From: Opitutaceae bacterium UBA4094
GTDB taxonomy: Bacteria > Verrucomicrobiota > Verrucomicrobiia > Opitutales > Opitutaceae
Length of the DNA: 5,155 bases
NCBI GenBank assembly: GCA_002382525.1
Contig: DFYA01000178.1
Location: 1-5,155, forward strand
Direction of reading: 5' to 3'
Shown: piece by piece, positions 1-5,155 of the stretch
Layout of the letters: each line of letters begins with the position of its first letter
How positions within the stretch are numbered: position 1 is the first letter of the stretch
Translations under genes and position numbers: made by a program
The notes under the pieces: generated by a model
What the model saw: the letters and a program-made list of their open reading frames with translations, nothing else
Database searches by the model: none
Told to the model about the DNA's origin: nothing

Positions 1-53
1 ACCGCCGACACCACCGCCACCGACGAGGAAGGTTGCGTGCGCGCGGCGAACAT
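1..53 (-). CDS. 5' end of next operon gene, probably ABC transporter permease (partial)
   Basis: On the minus strand the stop codon TGA of the binding-protein gene (55-53) shares one base with an ATG (53-51), giving the sequence TGATG, a usual sign of translational coupling. The frame from that ATG stays open to the window edge for 17 codons and reads MFAARTQPSSSVAVVSA. This is too short to identify by homology. In operons that follow a TonB-dependent receptor and a binding protein of this family, the next gene is normally the FecCD/BtuC-type inner-membrane permease. The short polar N-terminus before a small-residue hydrophobic stretch is compatible with that. The overlap and open frame are seen directly; the permease call is inference from gene order only. 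Confidence 0.5.
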   Translation of the reverse strand, partial: MFAARTQPSSSVAVVSA

Positions 54-904
54 CACTCGGAGAAAAGCGCGGGGTGCAGCTCGCGTGCGAGGCGTTCATA
101 CGCGGCGACGCGCAGGTGGCTCACGCAACCGAGCATCCACGAGGGAATCACCACCGCCCGCCCTTCGCGCACCGCCGGCATAAATTGATAGGGCGGCAGC
201 TTCCGATACGGCGCCAGCGCCTCCTTCACGTCCGCACCCGACACCACCAGTCGTTCTACCGGCCACCTTAACAGCCGCTCGTTGGGCGGTGGCGCGTGCC
301 CGCGCAAACCGCCAAGCGTCACCGCCAAGTTCTCGGCACCGGCATGGTCGCAGAGGTCTTGGAAGGTCGTGGCCGCCCCCGCGATCACACCGTAGGTCGA
401 GGGCGCGATCACTTTCACGGGTTTCACGTCCGCGAGCCGCGCGTTCAACGCGGCCATGCGCTCTGTATCCGACTCGATAATACGTTCGGCGCGCTCGGCC
501 GCCTCGGGGCCGATGATCGCCGCCAGCCGCTTCAAGTTGGCGTGCGCGTCGGCCAGCGAGTGATACCGGTCGAAAATGATCACCTCGACGCCCGCGCGCC
601 GCACCTGCTCGATCAGCTCGATGCGGCTGTAATCGGCGAACAACGCATGCGTCGGCCGGTGGCGCAGCAGCGTCTCGGCGTCGCCGAGCGCGAGTTTGGG
701 AAACGCCGCCGCCTCGCGAGAAACGCCGGAAAACATTGGATCCTGCGCGAGGTGGCTGAGCGCGGCGATCTGCTCGGGCGCGGCCACCGCGAGCAGCAGC
801 TCGTCGGAGCCGACGGTCTGCGACACCACGCGCACCGCCGTCGCCGTCGGCGTGGCGTGAGCCAAGCCGAGCGCAAGACCGAGGAGGATGAGCAGACGCA
901 GCAT
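53..904 (-). CDS. Periplasmic substrate-binding protein of a Fe3+/cobalamin-type ABC importer (BtuF-like)
   Basis: This is the periplasmic binding component of an ABC importer, expected to receive ligand from the outer-membrane receptor and deliver it to the inner-membrane permease. From the ATG at 904 the protein has 283 residues, typical of the family. It opens with a signal peptide (MLRLLILLGLALGLAHA, likely cleaved after residue 17). The N-terminal lobe starts with RVVSQTVGSDELLLAVA (25-41), matching the conserved opening strand and helix of class III binding proteins (Peripla_BP_2). A long charged helix near 123-157 would form the rigid backbone between lobes. The C-terminal lobe contains GVIAGAATTFQDLCDHAGA (172-190) and REGRAVVIPSWMLG (246-259). 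A GTG at 913 would add three residues; I prefer ATG because neither start has a clear ribosome binding site. It begins 59 bases after the receptor's stop codon, on the same strand. Cobalamin is the favoured ligand because of the BtuB-like receptor and nearby metH. A siderophore or heme cannot be excluded from sequence alone. Confidence 0.88.
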   Translation of the reverse strand: MLRLLILLGLALGLAHATPTATAVRVVSQTVGSDELLLAVAAPEQIAALSHLAQDPMFSGVSREAAAFPKLALGDAETLLRHRPTHALFADYSRIELIEQVRRAGVEVIIFDRYHSLADAHANLKRLAAIIGPEAAERAERIIESDTERMAALNARLADVKPVKVIAPSTYGVIAGAATTFQDLCDHAGAENLAVTLGGLRGHAPPPNERLLRWPVERLVVSGADVKEALAPYRKLPPYQFMPAVREGRAVVIPSWMLGCVSHLRVAAYERLARELHPALFSE

Positions 905-963
905 AGAGTTCACCGTCAGCTTGCACTGGCAAAGGTGCCGGTGCCAAGCGAACGTGCCGCGAC

Positions 964-2970
964 TCAGAACGCCAGCGAGGTCCCCACGTAGGTGAACCGA
1001 CCTTGCCCCGGGTAGATGCTGCCAAAGACTTGGTAGGCGATGTAGGATTGATCGGCGATGTTGTTCACCCCGGCATACACGCGCCAGTTAGGCGTCACGC
1101 GATAGCTGATCTTCGCATCGAACAGATCGACGTGCGGGACCTCGTCGGGCGAGGCGGAGAAGTAGGAATCATCCTCGGGCATCGAGCCGATGTGGCGGTG
1201 CGTGAGACTCACTTCCACGCGTTCAATCGGGCGAGCAAACACGGTGTTCGTCAGGCGCCACTTGGGAACCATCCGCAACGCGCCCTCGGCCGCGCCTCCG
1301 GCGGCGTCGCGCAGCTCGGCCTCGACGTAGTCGGCTTGCAGACGGAAGCCCGCCACGCCGGCGTCGTAACCCAAGTTGGCCTGCACGCCCGTGCGGCGGG
1401 TCCGTGGCAGATTCTCGTTCTGGAAGGTCGCGGTGGAGAAAAACACCTCGTCCTTCGTGTCGAGCAGGAAAACGGCCGTGCCCGCCGTCCAGCCGCTGTT
1501 TTTGTAGGTCGCGCCGATTTCGTAGTTGTCGCTCAACTCCGGCTTAAGATCGGGGTTGAAAGAGAACGGGAAGAACGGAGAACTGCTCTGATACGAGGCG
1601 ATCTCGTCGGTGGCGGGGAAGCGGTAGGCGCGGTCGTATTTCGCGTAGAGCCGCACCGTCGAGGTGAGCTTGTAGTTCACCGCGAGTTGCCACGCGTCGC
1701 CGTGGTCGCGGCGATCGTCCTCCCGGGCGGGCGCCGGAAGCGTCTGGATCACCTCGATCCGGTTCCAATCACGACGATAGGCGGCCGAAATCGTCAGCGC
1801 ATCCGAGACGCGCCACTCGCTCCCGAGGTAGGCACTGATGCTCGTGCGATCCACCTGCGCGTCCGTCGGCGCCGAGAAGAGGCCCGACGTGGCGACATCC
1901 AATCGGTCGTAAGCCACATCCACACCGGGCGTAAAGGTGAAGTCGCCGTAATCCAGATGCACCTTGGGCGAGAAATAGTAGCCGTCGATCGTCCGGTCGA
2001 AATCGGTGCCAAAACCACCTCGGTAAATCTCGTCGGTGAAGTTCACCCCGGCGTCGGTCAACAGTTTCGCTTGGGGCGTCGCACCGTATTCATTACTCAA
2101 CGACGCACGCTTGTAACGAGAGACCCCGTCTGATGCGAAAAACCCCTCTTGGGTGGGGTCGTCTTTGTAGTCCGCCTCGACGAGAAAACCGGGCTGGTCG
2201 AAATCGGATTTGAGATACGAGAGGTTGAGCCGCGTGATTGAGTTCTTCTGGTTGTCGTAGCCGAAGCCCGCCGAGCCGTATTCGTTTCTAAAGCCGGAGT
2301 TGTCACGGTAGCCGTCCGACGCGTCGTAGCCGCCCGAAACTCCCGCCCAGGCGTTGCCAAACACTTGGGTATAGCCGCCGGAGATTTTGAAGGTGTTGTC
2401 GCTGCCGACCAGCGCATGGACGCTGCCACCGCTCTTCGTGGGCGAGCCCAGCGTGTTGATCTTGATCACGCCGCCCACCGCGTTGTCGCCGTAGAAGGCG
2501 CCGTGCGGCCCTTGGAGAACCTCGATCGACTCGATGTTTTGCAGGTTAAACTGCAGCCAATTGAAGTCGCCCATGTCGGGCCGATTGGTGCGGATGCCGT
2601 CGAGGAGCACCAGCGTGCGCCCATTGCCCGTCGTGCCGGTTCCGCGGAGAGAGACCTTGGTGTTCGCCGCGTTGCTCGAGAGAGAAACGAAATGAAGATT
2701 GGCCTGGCTCTCCAGCAACTCGATCAAGTTGGTCGCCCCACTGGCGTCGATGTCGGCGCGAGTGATGACATGCGTGTAGGCCGGCACGTTGATCGGGTTC
2801 TCGGCGACGCGACGCGCGGTCACGACCACGGGTGGCAACTCAACGCCGGCGGGTGCGACACCGTCGGCCGGAACATCGGACGTAGCGCGGGCGGAAATGA
2901 CGGGCGCCACGAGGGCGCACGCGATGAGAAAACGGCCCGTGACACAGGCGCGCGAGGGAAGGCGGTTCAT
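964..2970 (-). CDS. btuB: TonB-dependent outer-membrane receptor, probably for cobalamin (BtuB-like)
   Basis: This gene encodes a 668-residue outer-membrane receptor that imports a scarce ligand using energy passed from TonB-ExbB-ExbD. A signal peptide covers about residues 1-29 (hydrophobic core FLIACALVAPVIS, ending ARA). The TonB box PPVVVTARR lies at 46-54 and resembles the VVTA box of BtuB. The plug domain follows (about 57-175), with ITRADIDASGATNLIELLES, the VSLRGTG motif, the LVLLDGIRTN strand, IESIEVLQGPHGAFYG and GGVIKINT. The rest is the 22-strand barrel, rich in aromatic and Gly/Asp turns, ending in TYVGTSLAF with the C-terminal phenylalanine typical of outer-membrane proteins. 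I chose the ATG at 2970 because the signal peptide starts there. The frame stays open upstream to an ATG at 3165, but that extension is arginine-rich and reads through a repeat. The size is close to BtuB. The binding-protein gene follows on the same strand and metH is divergent, both favouring cobalamin. The receptor family is certain; the ligand is inferred. Confidence 0.93.
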   Translation of the reverse strand: MNRLPSRACVTGRFLIACALVAPVISARATSDVPADGVAPAGVELPPVVVTARRVAENPINVPAYTHVITRADIDASGATNLIELLESQANLHFVSLSSNAANTKVSLRGTGTTGNGRTLVLLDGIRTNRPDMGDFNWLQFNLQNIESIEVLQGPHGAFYGDNAVGGVIKINTLGSPTKSGGSVHALVGSDNTFKISGGYTQVFGNAWAGVSGGYDASDGYRDNSGFRNEYGSAGFGYDNQKNSITRLNLSYLKSDFDQPGFLVEADYKDDPTQEGFFASDGVSRYKRASLSNEYGATPQAKLLTDAGVNFTDEIYRGGFGTDFDRTIDGYYFSPKVHLDYGDFTFTPGVDVAYDRLDVATSGLFSAPTDAQVDRTSISAYLGSEWRVSDALTISAAYRRDWNRIEVIQTLPAPAREDDRRDHGDAWQLAVNYKLTSTVRLYAKYDRAYRFPATDEIASYQSSSPFFPFSFNPDLKPELSDNYEIGATYKNSGWTAGTAVFLLDTKDEVFFSTATFQNENLPRTRRTGVQANLGYDAGVAGFRLQADYVEAELRDAAGGAAEGALRMVPKWRLTNTVFARPIERVEVSLTHRHIGSMPEDDSYFSASPDEVPHVDLFDAKISYRVTPNWRVYAGVNNIADQSYIAYQVFGSIYPGQGRFTYVGTSLAF

Positions 2971-3020
2971 TGAGGTCTGCTGTTGTCTGATTAAGCCAAG
3001 AGCAGGCCTTCTGGATTGAT

Positions 3021-3044
3021 GTAGCCGGGGTCGCCGCCCCCGGT
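3021..3044. repeat. REP-like palindrome, copy 1 (leader of receptor gene)
   Basis: The motif is GTAG followed by CCGGGGTCGCCGCCCCCGG and T. It forms a GC-rich hairpin: arms CCGGGGTCG and CGCCCCCGG around a single central base, with one mismatch. The same 24-base word, in the same orientation and with 23 of 24 identical bases, occurs at 4707-4730 inside metH. Two near-identical palindromes within 1.7 kb, one intergenic and one coding, point to a dispersed repeat family rather than chance. It lies 51 bases upstream of the receptor start codon, so it would be in that gene's untranslated leader if transcription starts farther upstream. Whether it affects expression cannot be told from sequence. 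Confidence 0.75.
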
Positions 3045-3170
3045 TCCGCCTCTCAAGAAAACAACCACTCTCACGCTTCATTTTTGCGATGAAGTTAAGC
3101 GATCCAAGGCGCGCAATCGCCCCGGCCGCGTGAGCCTTCGCAAAGTGGGTGTTCGGACTCCGCATATCTC

Positions 3171-3284
3171 CGCGCCCTGCGCGGAAATCCTAAACCCTAA
3201 GCGGCTAAATCCTAAAGTTCAGCCCGCAGGGCGGACTCTTTAGGATTTAGAATTTAGGTTTTAGGATTTCGCACGCAGCGCGCG
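3171..3284. repeat. 114-bp imperfect inverted repeat with four AAATCCTAAA units
   Basis: This is a long near-palindrome. Outer arms CGCGCCCTGCG (3171-3181) and CGCAGCGCGCG (3274-3284) pair at 10 of 11 positions. Middle arms 3185-3200 and 3254-3269 pair at 15 of 16. Inner arms CTAAATCCTAAAG (3205-3217) and CTTTAGGATTTAG (3238-3250) are perfect over 13 bp. The tip contains GCCC-GCA-GGGC (3222-3232). The decamer AAATCCTAAA occurs at 3185 and 3207, and its complement TTTAGGATTT at 3239 and 3260, so each arm is itself a degenerate direct repeat. The AT-rich core is unlike the GC-rich surroundings. No open frame or transposase is present. It could be a small non-autonomous mobile element or a palindromic intergenic repeat, and it would form a long hairpin in RNA from either strand. 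Confidence 0.85.
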
Positions 3285-3297
3285 TTCCTCTCCTCTC

Positions 3298-3355
3298 GCC
3301 TTCACCGAGACGCGTGTCTCGATTGGCTTTGTTCCCGCCAGCGCGGGATGAAGGT
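3298..3355. other. Two adjacent palindromes enclosed by a third stem (possible three-way-junction RNA or repeat element)
   Basis: Three perfect 6-bp stems nest in 58 bases. CCTTCA (3299-3304) pairs with TGAAGG (3349-3354), with a possible G-T wobble at 3298/3355. Inside it lie the hairpin CGAGAC-GCGT-GTCTCG (3306-3321) and the hairpin TCCCGC-CAGC-GCGGGA (3333-3348), separated by the unpaired stretch ATTGGCTTTGT. The second hairpin stacks directly on the closing stem. The stems are seen in the sequence; that they form an RNA fold is inference. The symmetry allows either strand to fold, so the direction of transcription cannot be assigned. It matches no riboswitch class I recognise and could equally be another dispersed palindromic element. 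Confidence 0.45.
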
Positions 3356-3489
3356 TTGGATTGATGCGTTACCGCAGCGCAACTGTCGCCGGTTTTCACG
3401 GCATTCCCTATGTCTGCAAAGTTATACAAAGAACGTCTGGAACGCGGACCCTGCAAAACACACTAACGCGAATCAAGCCCCAAAACCAG

Positions 3490-3525
3490 AAACATATCAA
3501 CGCATACGAATATGTAGATATGTTT
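3490..3525. promoter_or_regulatory. Palindromic operator-like site upstream of metH
   Basis: AAACATATC (3490-3498) and GATATGTTT (3517-3525) are perfect 9-bp inverted repeats around 18 bases. Those 18 bases contain a second, nested inverted repeat CATA-CGAA-TATG (3503-3514). The left half-sites CATAT and CATAC begin 10 bases apart, about one helical turn. The element is AT-rich in a GC-rich region and ends 56 bases before the metH start codon, where a promoter is expected. The form suits a dimeric transcription factor. Methionine-cycle genes in many bacteria are controlled by ArsR-family regulators that sense S-adenosylhomocysteine (SahR type) and bind ATATC/GATAT-like palindromes, so one of these is a plausible candidate. 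That link is inference. A transcribed hairpin in the metH leader is the alternative. Confidence 0.5.
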
Positions 3526-3581
3526 TCTTGCCAACCCCGTTCTCGTTGTCTTCGCTCCCGCCCATTACACCGCCTTCCGCC

Positions 3582-5155
3582 ATGTCGTCCGCCTCTCCCG
3601 TAGTCTCCTCCGCCGAAACCGAATTGCGCCGCCTCCTCGCCGAGCGCGTCGCCATCATCGACGGAGCGATGGGCACGACCATTCGCAGCTATAACATCAC
3701 CGAGGAGCAGGCGCGCGGCGACCGGTTTAAAGACGCCCCCAAGGACCTCAAAAACAACGGCGACATCTACTCGCTCACCCGCCCGGACGAGATCGGCGAC
3801 ATCCACCGGCGCTTCCTTGAGGCAGGAGCGGACATAATAGAAACCAACACGTTCTCTGCTACCGCCATTGGCCAAAGCGAGTTCTTCATCGAAGACCCGC
3901 GCGAACACGGCGGACGCAAGGACCCCGCCTTCTACCAGTCCGTCATCGAGAACAAGTTCCTCCAGGAGCTCGCCCACGACATCAACTACCAGTCCGCCCG
4001 CCAGTGCCGCGAATGGGCCGACCGCATCGCCAACGCCACAGGTCGTCGCCGCTACGTCGCCGGCGCGATCGGGCCGCTCACTGTCTCGCTTTCCAACTCC
4101 CCCGACGCCGACGACTCCGGCTTCCGCGTCATTACGTTCGACCAAGTCAAAGCCGACTACCGCCGCCAGATCCGCTCTCTCATCGCCGGCGGCTCCGACT
4201 TGCTCCTCGTTGAGACGATCTTCGATTCCCTCAACGCCAAAGCCGCCCTCGTCGCCATCGAGGAGATTTTCGCCGAGGACAACATTCGCCTCCCCCTCAT
4301 GATCTCCGCCGCCGTCGGTCGCGGCGGCGAGACCATGATCTCCGCGCAAACCGTCGAAGCCCTCTGGAACGCCGTCCGCACCCACAAGCCGCTTTCCATC
4401 GGCCTCAACTGCTCGATCGGCCCGGACCTCATGCGGCCGTTCCTCGCCGAACTCGCCGAGAAAGCCCCCGACACGTTCATCTCCGCCTACCCGAACGCCG
4501 GCCTCCCGAATCCGCTCACGCCCACCGGCTTCGACCTCGAGCCCGCCGACATGGCGCGCTTCATGGGTGAGTTTGCAACCAGCCACCTCTGCAACATTGC
4601 CGGCGGCTGCTGCGGCAACACCCCCGAGCACATCGCCGCGATCGCCCAAACCCTCGCGCCCATCTCCCCGCGTAAACCCATCGCGACCCGCGTCCCTTCT
4701 GCCGTTGTAGCCGGGGTCGCCGACCCCGGTCCGAAACCCTCCGCCTCCGACACTTCAGGTCTCAGCTCTCAGGTCTCAGCCCTCCCCCTCAAACTCTCCG
4801 GCTCGCTCCCGTTCACGCAGCAGCCCGGCACCTATCTCATGGTCGGCGAACGCACCAACGTCGCCGGCTCCCCCAAATTCGCCAAGCTCGTCAAAGCCGG
4901 CAACTACGAGGAAGCCGTGTCCGTCGCCCGCCAACAAGTGGACAACGGCGCCAACGTCATCGACGTGTGCATGGACGACGGTCTCATCGACGGCGTCGCC
5001 GCCATGACGCGCTTCCTCCAGCTCATCGCCTCGGAGCCCGAGATCGCCAAGGTCCCCATCATGGTGGACTCCTCCAAGTGGGAGGTCATCGAAGCCGGCC
5101 TGAAATGCATCCAAGGCAAAGGCATCGTAAACTCCATCTCCCTCAAGGAAGGCGA
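3582..5155 (+). CDS. metH: Cobalamin-dependent methionine synthase, N-terminal part (partial at window edge)
   Basis: MetH transfers a methyl group from 5-methyltetrahydrofolate through cobalamin to homocysteine, forming methionine in the cytoplasm. The window holds 524 codons with no stop; the full enzyme is about 1200 residues, so the end of the folate domain and the cobalamin and activation domains lie beyond the edge. The homocysteine domain starts with IIDGAMGTTIRS (25-36) and has GADIIETNTF. Its zinc ligands are Cys277 (GLNCSIG) and Cys343-Cys344 (GGCCGNT). The pterin-binding domain begins with VGERTNVAGS (421-430) and includes RQQVDNGANVIDVCMDDG, MVDSSKWEVI (Asp496) and KCIQGKGIVNSIS. 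The ATG at 3582 gives an N-terminus aligned with E. coli MetH; no Shine-Dalgarno sequence precedes it. Two variations stand out: about 25 extra residues after the ETNTF segment, and a linker before the folate domain lengthened by about 30 residues made largely of repeats. All key motifs remain in one frame, so the gene appears intact. Confidence 0.97.
   Translation, partial: MSSASPVVSSAETELRRLLAERVAIIDGAMGTTIRSYNITEEQARGDRFKDAPKDLKNNGDIYSLTRPDEIGDIHRRFLEAGADIIETNTFSATAIGQSEFFIEDPREHGGRKDPAFYQSVIENKFLQELAHDINYQSARQCREWADRIANATGRRRYVAGAIGPLTVSLSNSPDADDSGFRVITFDQVKADYRRQIRSLIAGGSDLLLVETIFDSLNAKAALVAIEEIFAEDNIRLPLMISAAVGRGGETMISAQTVEALWNAVRTHKPLSIGLNCSIGPDLMRPFLAELAEKAPDTFISAYPNAGLPNPLTPTGFDLEPADMARFMGEFATSHLCNIAGGCCGNTPEHIAAIAQTLAPISPRKPIATRVPSAVVAGVADPGPKPSASDTSGLSSQVSALPLKLSGSLPFTQQPGTYLMVGERTNVAGSPKFAKLVKAGNYEEAVSVARQQVDNGANVIDVCMDDGLIDGVAAMTRFLQLIASEPEIAKVPIMVDSSKWEVIEAGLKCIQGKGIVNSISLKEG
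4707..4730. repeat. REP-like palindrome, copy 2, inside metH coding sequence
   Basis: GTAG is followed by the perfect palindrome CCGGGGTCGCCGACCCCGG (two 9-bp arms around one base, 4711-4729) and T. It differs from the intergenic copy at 3021-3044 by one base and has the same orientation. In the metH frame it encodes VAGVADPG (residues 376-383), in the linker between the homocysteine and pterin-binding domains. The flanking sequence is low in conserved residues, so the insertion is probably tolerated as a flexible segment. It would also form a strong hairpin within the metH mRNA. Confidence 0.8.
4756..4783. repeat. 14-bp tandem duplication in metH linker
   Basis: CAGGTCTCAGCTCT (4756-4769) is followed directly by CAGGTCTCAGCCCT (4770-4783), identical at 13 of 14 positions. 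The unit length is not a multiple of three, so the two copies are read in different frames. Together with their flanking bases they encode SGLSSQVSAL in the interdomain linker, just downstream of the REP-like palindrome. The 28 bases alone are not a multiple of three, so the present frame depends on the flanks. The conserved folate domain resumes soon after (KLSGSLPF, then VGERTN), showing the frame is kept. Confidence 0.75.

Larger units (their letters stand above)
2971..3581. other. Divergent intergenic region, 611 bp, repeat-rich
   Basis: This stretch lies between the start of the receptor operon (minus strand) and the start of metH (plus strand), so it should carry both promoters. Short open frames here are arginine-rich or of mixed composition, lack recognisable motifs and overlap repeats; I find no gene. 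It holds a REP-like palindrome next to the receptor, a 114-bp inverted repeat, two adjacent small palindromes that can form a three-way junction, and an AT-rich palindrome about 60 bases before metH. No convincing -35/-10 pair is visible on either strand, and neither flanking gene has a purine-rich Shine-Dalgarno sequence. I looked for a cobalamin riboswitch core on both strands and found only isolated fragments. Confidence 0.8.

Noticed and set aside
920..948. Inverted repeat TGGCA/TGCCA between the receptor and binding-protein genes as a terminator
   Set aside because: The stem is short with a ten-base loop and no T-run follows on the minus strand; the genes are probably co-transcribed.
96..1025. 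Minus-strand open frame of 309 residues overlapping the binding-protein gene in another frame
   Set aside because: It is very Arg/Ala-rich with no domain, and the overlapping frame has a signal peptide and family motifs.
1003..2133. Plus-strand open frame of 376 residues opposite the receptor gene
   Set aside because: It is antisense to a clearly conserved TonB-dependent receptor, rich in Arg/Val/Gly, with no recognisable motif.
2971..3165. N-terminal extension of the receptor frame to an upstream ATG at 3165
   Set aside because: The extension is arginine-rich, reads through the REP-like palindrome and would bury the clear signal peptide that begins at 2970.
3185..3200. Telomere-like CCTAAACCCTAA words
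   Set aside because: They are explained by the inverted-repeat element; only one such run exists and the flanking genes are plainly bacterial.
3357..3366. Ten-base word TGGATTGATG shared with 3012-3021
   Set aside because: It is too short to claim common origin, although both copies lie beside palindromic elements.
3369..3390. CGCAACTGT on the plus strand, a fragment of the cobalamin riboswitch core, upstream of metH
   Set aside because: The flanking parts of the core (GGGAA, GGTG, GCTGCCCC) and a downstream B12 box are missing, so a nine-base match is best treated as chance.
3408..4649. Long minus-strand open frame of 413 residues opposite metH
   Set aside because: It is Gly/Val/Asp/Glu-rich with no family motif and lies antisense to a strongly conserved metH frame. 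It is a by-product of GC-rich codon use.

Overview
The window looks like chromosomal DNA from a GC-rich Gram-negative bacterium. It encodes an outer-membrane TonB-dependent receptor and a periplasmic binding protein, so the cell has two membranes. The variant segments of the methionine synthase, the lack of clear Shine-Dalgarno sequences and the type of dispersed palindromic repeats suggest Verrucomicrobiota, perhaps Opitutaceae. That placement rests on recalled sequence style and was not confirmed by a search.

Layout. The left part (1-2970) is a minus-strand gene cluster read right to left. It holds a BtuB-like TonB-dependent receptor (964-2970), then a Fe3+/cobalamin-family periplasmic binding protein (53-904). 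A third gene starts in a TGATG stop/start overlap at 53 and leaves the window; it is most likely the ABC permease. The right part (3582-5155) is the 5' portion of metH, the B12-dependent methionine synthase, on the plus strand and cut by the window edge. It covers the homocysteine/zinc domain and the first part of the pterin-binding domain.

The 611-bp divergent intergenic region (2971-3581) holds no convincing gene but is full of structure. It contains a REP-like palindrome (3021-3044), a 114-bp imperfect inverted repeat built on four copies of AAATCCTAAA (3171-3284), a compact segment able to fold as a three-way junction (3298-3355), and a perfect 9-bp-arm palindrome close to metH (3490-3525) that resembles a regulator's operator.

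Working together: the receptor would carry cobalamin across the outer membrane, the binding protein would hand it to an inner-membrane ABC importer, and the divergently encoded MetH would use methylcobalamin to make methionine. The substrate assignment is an inference from family and context. The most unusual observation is that metH has taken up two repeat-like elements in frame, in the linker between its homocysteine and folate domains. One is a second copy of the intergenic REP palindrome and the other is a 14-bp tandem duplication. Together they lengthen the linker by about 30 residues relative to E. coli MetH. I do not see a wholly new system here.
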